From Typha latifolia (lineage: Eukaryota > Streptophyta > Magnoliopsida > Poales > Typhaceae): a DNA stretch of 64,000 nucleotides. A model generated the notes under the pieces. It saw nothing but the letters and a program-made list of their open reading frames with translations. It was not told the DNA's origin and did no database searches. The stretch spans positions 620,001 to 684,000 of the forward strand of contig CM034099.1 in NCBI GenBank assembly GCA_019914945.1, written 5' to 3'. Below are positions 59,701-64,000 of this stretch, one piece after another (positions within the stretch are counted from its first letter, which is position 1; the number at the start of each line of letters is the position of its first letter). Both the position numbers and the translations under genes were made by a program.

Positions 59701-62700
59701 GCATGCTCCATTGTTTTGCACTGGACGCACCTTTTCTTTTTATAATTATTATCTGCTTTAAAATACCATTTTTGTATGATGACTGACAAAACAACCTTCT
59801 TTTGGTGAACTTATCAGGTATGCTTGTTTACTAATCCTATTTGGGTTGTAAAAACAAGATTGCAGCTTCAGACACCTAATTATCATCATCGACCATATTC
59901 TGGATTTTATAGTATGTTCTCCTATTATCATATTTTTATTTGTGAACTTGAATGTATTGATGTTGCTATGATAAGATTTGTAATCCAAATGAGCAAGAAA
60001 CTTTGTGATGAATGATGTACCATAGAATCTATAGTAAGTAATCATGGATGTTAGGGCTGACCTAGATATAGTTGAGGTGAGTAAAGAGTCAATATGCAAA
60101 TGGTATGGAAAATGCTTTTGGTTAATAATTGTCTACAGATTGGAGGAAAGAAACTCCTGTTGTGCAGTGTACATTTGATCTGGATAAAGTGGAAAGAGGA
60201 TATAATTTTTTCTACGGATAAAGACAATGTGTTCAATTTGAAAAGATCTATCAAGGGGGTATTACTATTTAGAAGAAATTAAATGGAATGGCTTCAAAAA
60301 GGTAAAACTCGAACTTAAGATAAAGGATAATTTCTGTGCAAACATATGAGAAGAGAACTGGCATTGTGAAAAGCTGGAGGAAGCAAATATATGTCATTTG
60401 TAAGGCAATTTTCAGAGATTACTAGGAAAATAACCATTTTAGTATGTGGCGCATTGGCACAACTGTCTTCATAAAGTTGCACATGGCCACTGGCATGAGA
60501 ATCCATGATCTTGAAGGCTTAGGCTGGACAATAGAGGGTGATCTCCTTCCCTTAGAATAGGCCATAAAAGTTAAGCTTGGGGTTACTTGCCTGCATTGAA
60601 CACTCAAACCACTTATTAACCCCTGAGAACATGCAAACGTCTGAATCTGGTAAAAGATGGGTCTATGGAATCTCCCCTGTTGCTTGAAACCAAGGTTTTT
60701 CTAATCTATAACATCTCATGAAGTAGACAAACAACTCACTTTGTTGAGTGTTGATTAGTGGGAGAGGAAAAAGAAGAGGAGTCAACTGAAAATTTTAAGA
60801 GGTTTGGCTGAATGGTAGAAATGTGATGGGAAGGACAACAATGTACTCCTTAAAAGAAAGAAATTAAAAGGGCCTAATAGTTAGGATCATAAACCTCCTG
60901 TTGTTGTTTTGATAAAAGTGCTATTTGAAGATTCAGTGTTCTTTTGAGTATATGTGATTTTTTTAAAAAGAAGTGTCCCTAGCAGATAGATTGCTACAAG
61001 CTACAATAGATTACTTATTCATGATATGTCCATCTGTTTATATTTCTATCCTGCATCCACGGTTATATATTAGAAATATCATGCAATTAAGATTGTCAGT
61101 CTGTTTAGCATGCGATCTCAATTTTACCTATTCTACTTTGGTAGAAACTTTTTTTTTTTTATTATACTGCTGTCAACTTCTCTACCTTAGAATTGACTGG
61201 TATCTAGTAAATGATTTGCAGGAATTAGGAAATGGTTGTTTATTCACTGATATATTCATAGTATCTTGGTTTTTCTAGTTTATGTAAATTAAAAAATTAT
61301 ATTTGATGGTTCACCATGCTACATAGTATTCTTTCCAACATCCATAAATGCTTTGTGATTTTGCTATTTAACATGATAAGGTCAGATGCTTTGAGAACCA
61401 TTTTGAAAGAGGAAGGATGGCGTGCACTGTATAAGGGGCTCGGGCCTGGACTTTTTCTTGTATGTATTTTTCAGCTGTTCATTCTTGAACCTTGTGCCTA
61501 TCTTTTGTAAAACATTATCTTAAACATGTAAGTGTACTCGAATGGATTTCAATATACTCAGTTATGTGATATCTTAAACATTGTCTTTATTCACTATTTG
61601 TTTCCATAAACTTCTCAACTGACACCGTGTAGTCAGTTGTATTTCAATTGGTCTGTCATCATAAAATCAAGTTAAACTAATTGGATTACCCTTATCTACT
61701 GATTTAGTGGGAGGGCTATCTACTCAAAGCTTGTGTAGTCTTAGCCGACACAGCTTTCCCCTCTTTAAATAAATGGTAACAATACCACAAAGTCAAAAAT
61801 AATAATGCTAATACGTGAAAATACAATTCAATATTATGAGAATTTATAACTAACTATTATTACTTAGTTACAATAATTTGTATTAATACTTATTGGATGC
61901 AATAACTTGTGATTGTTGTATTATATTTTTATAGTATATGTAGAAAATTCCTGCAATAGATAATTTCTGTTATAAACTTTTATAGTATATGATAAATATT
62001 AGTCCTAAAAAGTGTCTTAAGAGTATCCAAAAGTGTCCAAAGAGTGTCCGAATTTATTTTATTATTTTTTAAAAATTGGATACAATGTGGAAATGTCCGA
62101 CACGTGTCCAATAAGTGTTTGACGGATGTTAGTGTACGATGAGCGTCAGACACAGACACAACATGCTATTTGAGATGTCTGTGCTTCATAGTTAATATTT
62201 GATTGAATTTTTAGGAACTTTAGATTACCTAGGGTCCCATGTCAAATTCTCCTTGACAAGTGTCAGGCACAAACACAACATGCTATTTGAGATGTCTGTG
62301 CTTCATAGTTAATATTTGATCGAATTTTTAGGAACTTTAGATTACCTAGGGACTCATGTCAAATTCTCCTTGACGAGTGTCGGACACAGACACAACATGC
62401 TATTTGAGTTGTCCGTGCTTCTTAGTTAATATTTGATCGAATTTTTAGGAACTTTAGATTACCTAGGGTCCCATGTCAAATTCTCCTTGACACCTAGGTA
62501 CTTGAAGTTACTTCTATGTATATCTGTCCTATGTGAAAAATAGCTCATTAGTCATGCATTAACCAGATAATTCTCATGTTATTTGGCCTTTGGAGAGTAT
62601 GCTTTTGATAGATTGTTTTACCCAGTTTCCAATTTCCAATGCCTCAAGCCTTATCTTATGATTCTTTTTCTTTGGTCCATTTTATTGGCAGGTTATTACT

Positions 62701-64000
62701 CATGGTGCAATACAGTTTACTGTTTATGAAGAACTTCGTGATGCCATTATTCATGTTAAGAGTGGAGTAGGCACAAGAAATTATACTGATGGTGATCACT
62801 TATTGGTATTGTAAACCAAGCCATACTCAAACAGTATTGCCTGCTTCTCTGAAATTCTTGACCTTGAATAGAGTAATAGACTATACGGTGCTCATTGTTA
62901 TGCACCAATGCTAACTCTTGGTCTATATCATTAACTTGAAAATATTCCTTCTTTCATATTTCTTACTGCTAGAATTCTTTTGATTACGCTTCACTTGGGG
63001 CTTCTTCAAAAGCTGCTGCAATCCTACTAACATACCCGTATCAGGCAAGCTTCTCTTTAAGACTAGTTGTCTTCCTTTTACTGTAAATATGTAGAGACCT
63101 TGAAGCAGTTGATCTTATACCTATATTTTGTGCTGTTATTACGTAAAATATTTGCGCATAGCTAAGTGAATGCGTCTGTCCTTGTGCAGGTTATTCGAAC
63201 CCGGTTACAGGTACCAACTTCTCTCTACTTTCCCTTTGCTTTATCATTTTTCACAGTTTGATGTTCCACCCAAATCTTAAAAGTCAAAACCATGACTTGT
63301 CATCCCAATAACAACAGTATATAGAGTAAATTGTGTGTGCCCTTTGAATTAGATAGCAGATAGTACTTTCTCCATGAAACTAATTGTCCTTTTTTCTTGC
63401 ATAAATTCACTTTTTCTCGTAACAATAATTCAGCAACGACCTAGTAGTGATGGAAGTCCGAAATACTTGGATAGTTTACATGTTGTGAAGGAAACAGCGA
63501 GGTAAATGGTATTCATTCCCCTTCCTCTATTCAACTACTTGTCTTTTCTTTTCCCAAATGTTTTTGGTTGGAGCAAAAAAATGTTTTTCTCTCATTTCAT
63601 TTAAAGTAAAAGAAAAGGTATGGTTTGTTTGTTTTGGCCTGAGATCATCTGTTAGTTATGAAACATCTAAATGGGATGATTCATAGGAGACTAGTAAGCT
63701 CAACGATTGGTGTAGTTCAAGCATGGTGCAAATGTTAGATGATGTGATATCAGTGGGGGTGAGACTGAGCATGTATGTGGTAACCAGTCGTTTAATTTGC
63801 TAGACTTGAGTTAATATCAGCCTGTTAGCAAGATAAACGCTGCTATCAAATTCTAATTTTATCTCTTCAGAATCTTATGCGATTCTTTAATAGTGACTGT
63901 CAGGCTGTCGGGCATTCCATCAAAGGCATCCTTTTCTTTTGTCTTTTGAAAGGTCTTAATTCTTAAATGAGTTGGGATACAAAACGAAGAATTTTTTCAG
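56715..64000 (+). CDS. FOLT1: Folate transporter 1-type mitochondrial carrier family protein (3' end outside)
   Basis: Inner-envelope carrier of the SLC25 family; the Arabidopsis relative imports folates into chloroplasts. Ten exons seen: 56715-56832, 56926-57002, 58209-58285, 58857-58950, 59818-59911, 61386-61459, 62692-62805, 62973-63044, 63190-63210 and 63434-63501, in continuous phase. The three carrier signatures are HPLDVVRTRFQ, NPIWVVKTRLQLQ and YPYQVIRTRLQQR; Trp and Gln in place of the second and third acidic residue are characteristic of the folate/pyrimidine branch. Other shared stretches are GLRGLYAGFYPAVFGSSVSW, AAEAGALVCLFTNP and THGAIQFTVYEELRD. The intron after 63044 starts with GC, and exon 9 is only 21 nt. 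The last part of repeat 3 lies beyond 64000. Plastid or mitochondrial location cannot be read from this sequence. Confidence 0.92.
62144..62494. repeat. 117-bp tandem repeat, three copies, in a FOLT1 intron
   Basis: Copies begin at about 62144, 62261 and 62378, with the phrase ACATGCTATTTGAG at 62161, 62278 and 62395 giving an exact period of 117. Each includes GTGCTTCATAGTTAATATTT and TTAGATTACCTAGGG and ends GTCAAATTCTCCTTGAC. The copies lie in the 1.2-kb intron between the exons at 61386-61459 and 62692-62805. Confidence 0.92.

Overview
The window is nuclear DNA from a flowering plant. Every recognisable gene is a plant single-copy type, most are interrupted by GT-AG introns, intergenic DNA is AT-rich, and 5' leaders carry long CT/GA microsatellites. 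The very GC-rich, pyrimidine-biased first exons of the F-box and topoisomerase genes, falling to AT-rich 3' exons, suggest a monocot, probably not a grass; this is inference from base composition only.

Layout, left to right. (1) 1-2844, minus: 5' part of a CWF19-like 2 spliceosome/debranching factor, running off the left edge. (2) 3765-6566, plus: a myosin-binding (GTD-binding domain) protein, divergent from gene 1. (3) 7618-11142, minus: complete seven-exon deoxyhypusine synthase. (4) 11229-12037: a long-inverted-repeat, non-coding transposable element. (5) 12928-21740, minus: DNA topoisomerase 3-alpha, 24 exons traced end to end (about 917 aa). (6) 22212-24938, plus: two-exon F-box/kelch protein in head-to-head arrangement with topoisomerase 3-alpha, followed by a 126-bp tandem repeat. 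(7) 26639-29184, minus: GIF1/ANGUSTIFOLIA3-type transcriptional co-activator. (8) 30654-38843, plus: a tandem array of six small secreted-peptide precursor genes (five intact, one pseudogene). (9) 40626-42746, minus: intronless P-class PPR protein. (10) 43282-43620: a possible short two-exon gene, weak. (11) 44764-45285, plus: a small protein with one divergent AP2 domain and an RLFG repressor-type tail. (12) 46046-49726, minus: BEL1-like TALE homeodomain protein. (13) 51.2-55.4 kb: gene-poor DNA with microsatellites and MITE remains. (14) 55393-55668, minus: 91-aa plant protein of unknown function. (15) 56715 to the right edge, plus: FOLT1-type folate carrier, nine introns in view, 3' end outside the window.

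The most interesting region is the peptide array. All intact members are 72-73 aa with a signal peptide, a mature segment beginning near (S)RPL-x-E-S-W/L-W, and a C-terminal tail PVPPSG-x-x-C-(8 aa)-C-R. This architecture resembles phytocytokine precursors of the SCREW/CTNIP or PIP kind. The members use two alternating promoter types. Type I (first, third and fifth genes) has several W-box cores at conserved places. Type II (second, fourth and sixth genes) has a conserved block with CTACGTAG and GCGCGT. The second and fourth genes look chimeric: a type II promoter and leader sit upstream of a type I core promoter and coding region. The sixth gene keeps the type II promoter but has a divergent coding region with neither tail cysteine. 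The second-third gene segment has been copied as the fourth-fifth segment, followed by a MITE insertion beside the fourth gene and decay of the fifth.

No rRNA or tRNA gene, CRISPR array or autonomous transposon was recognised. Exon boundaries come from reading splice sites and reading phase by eye, without transcript data.
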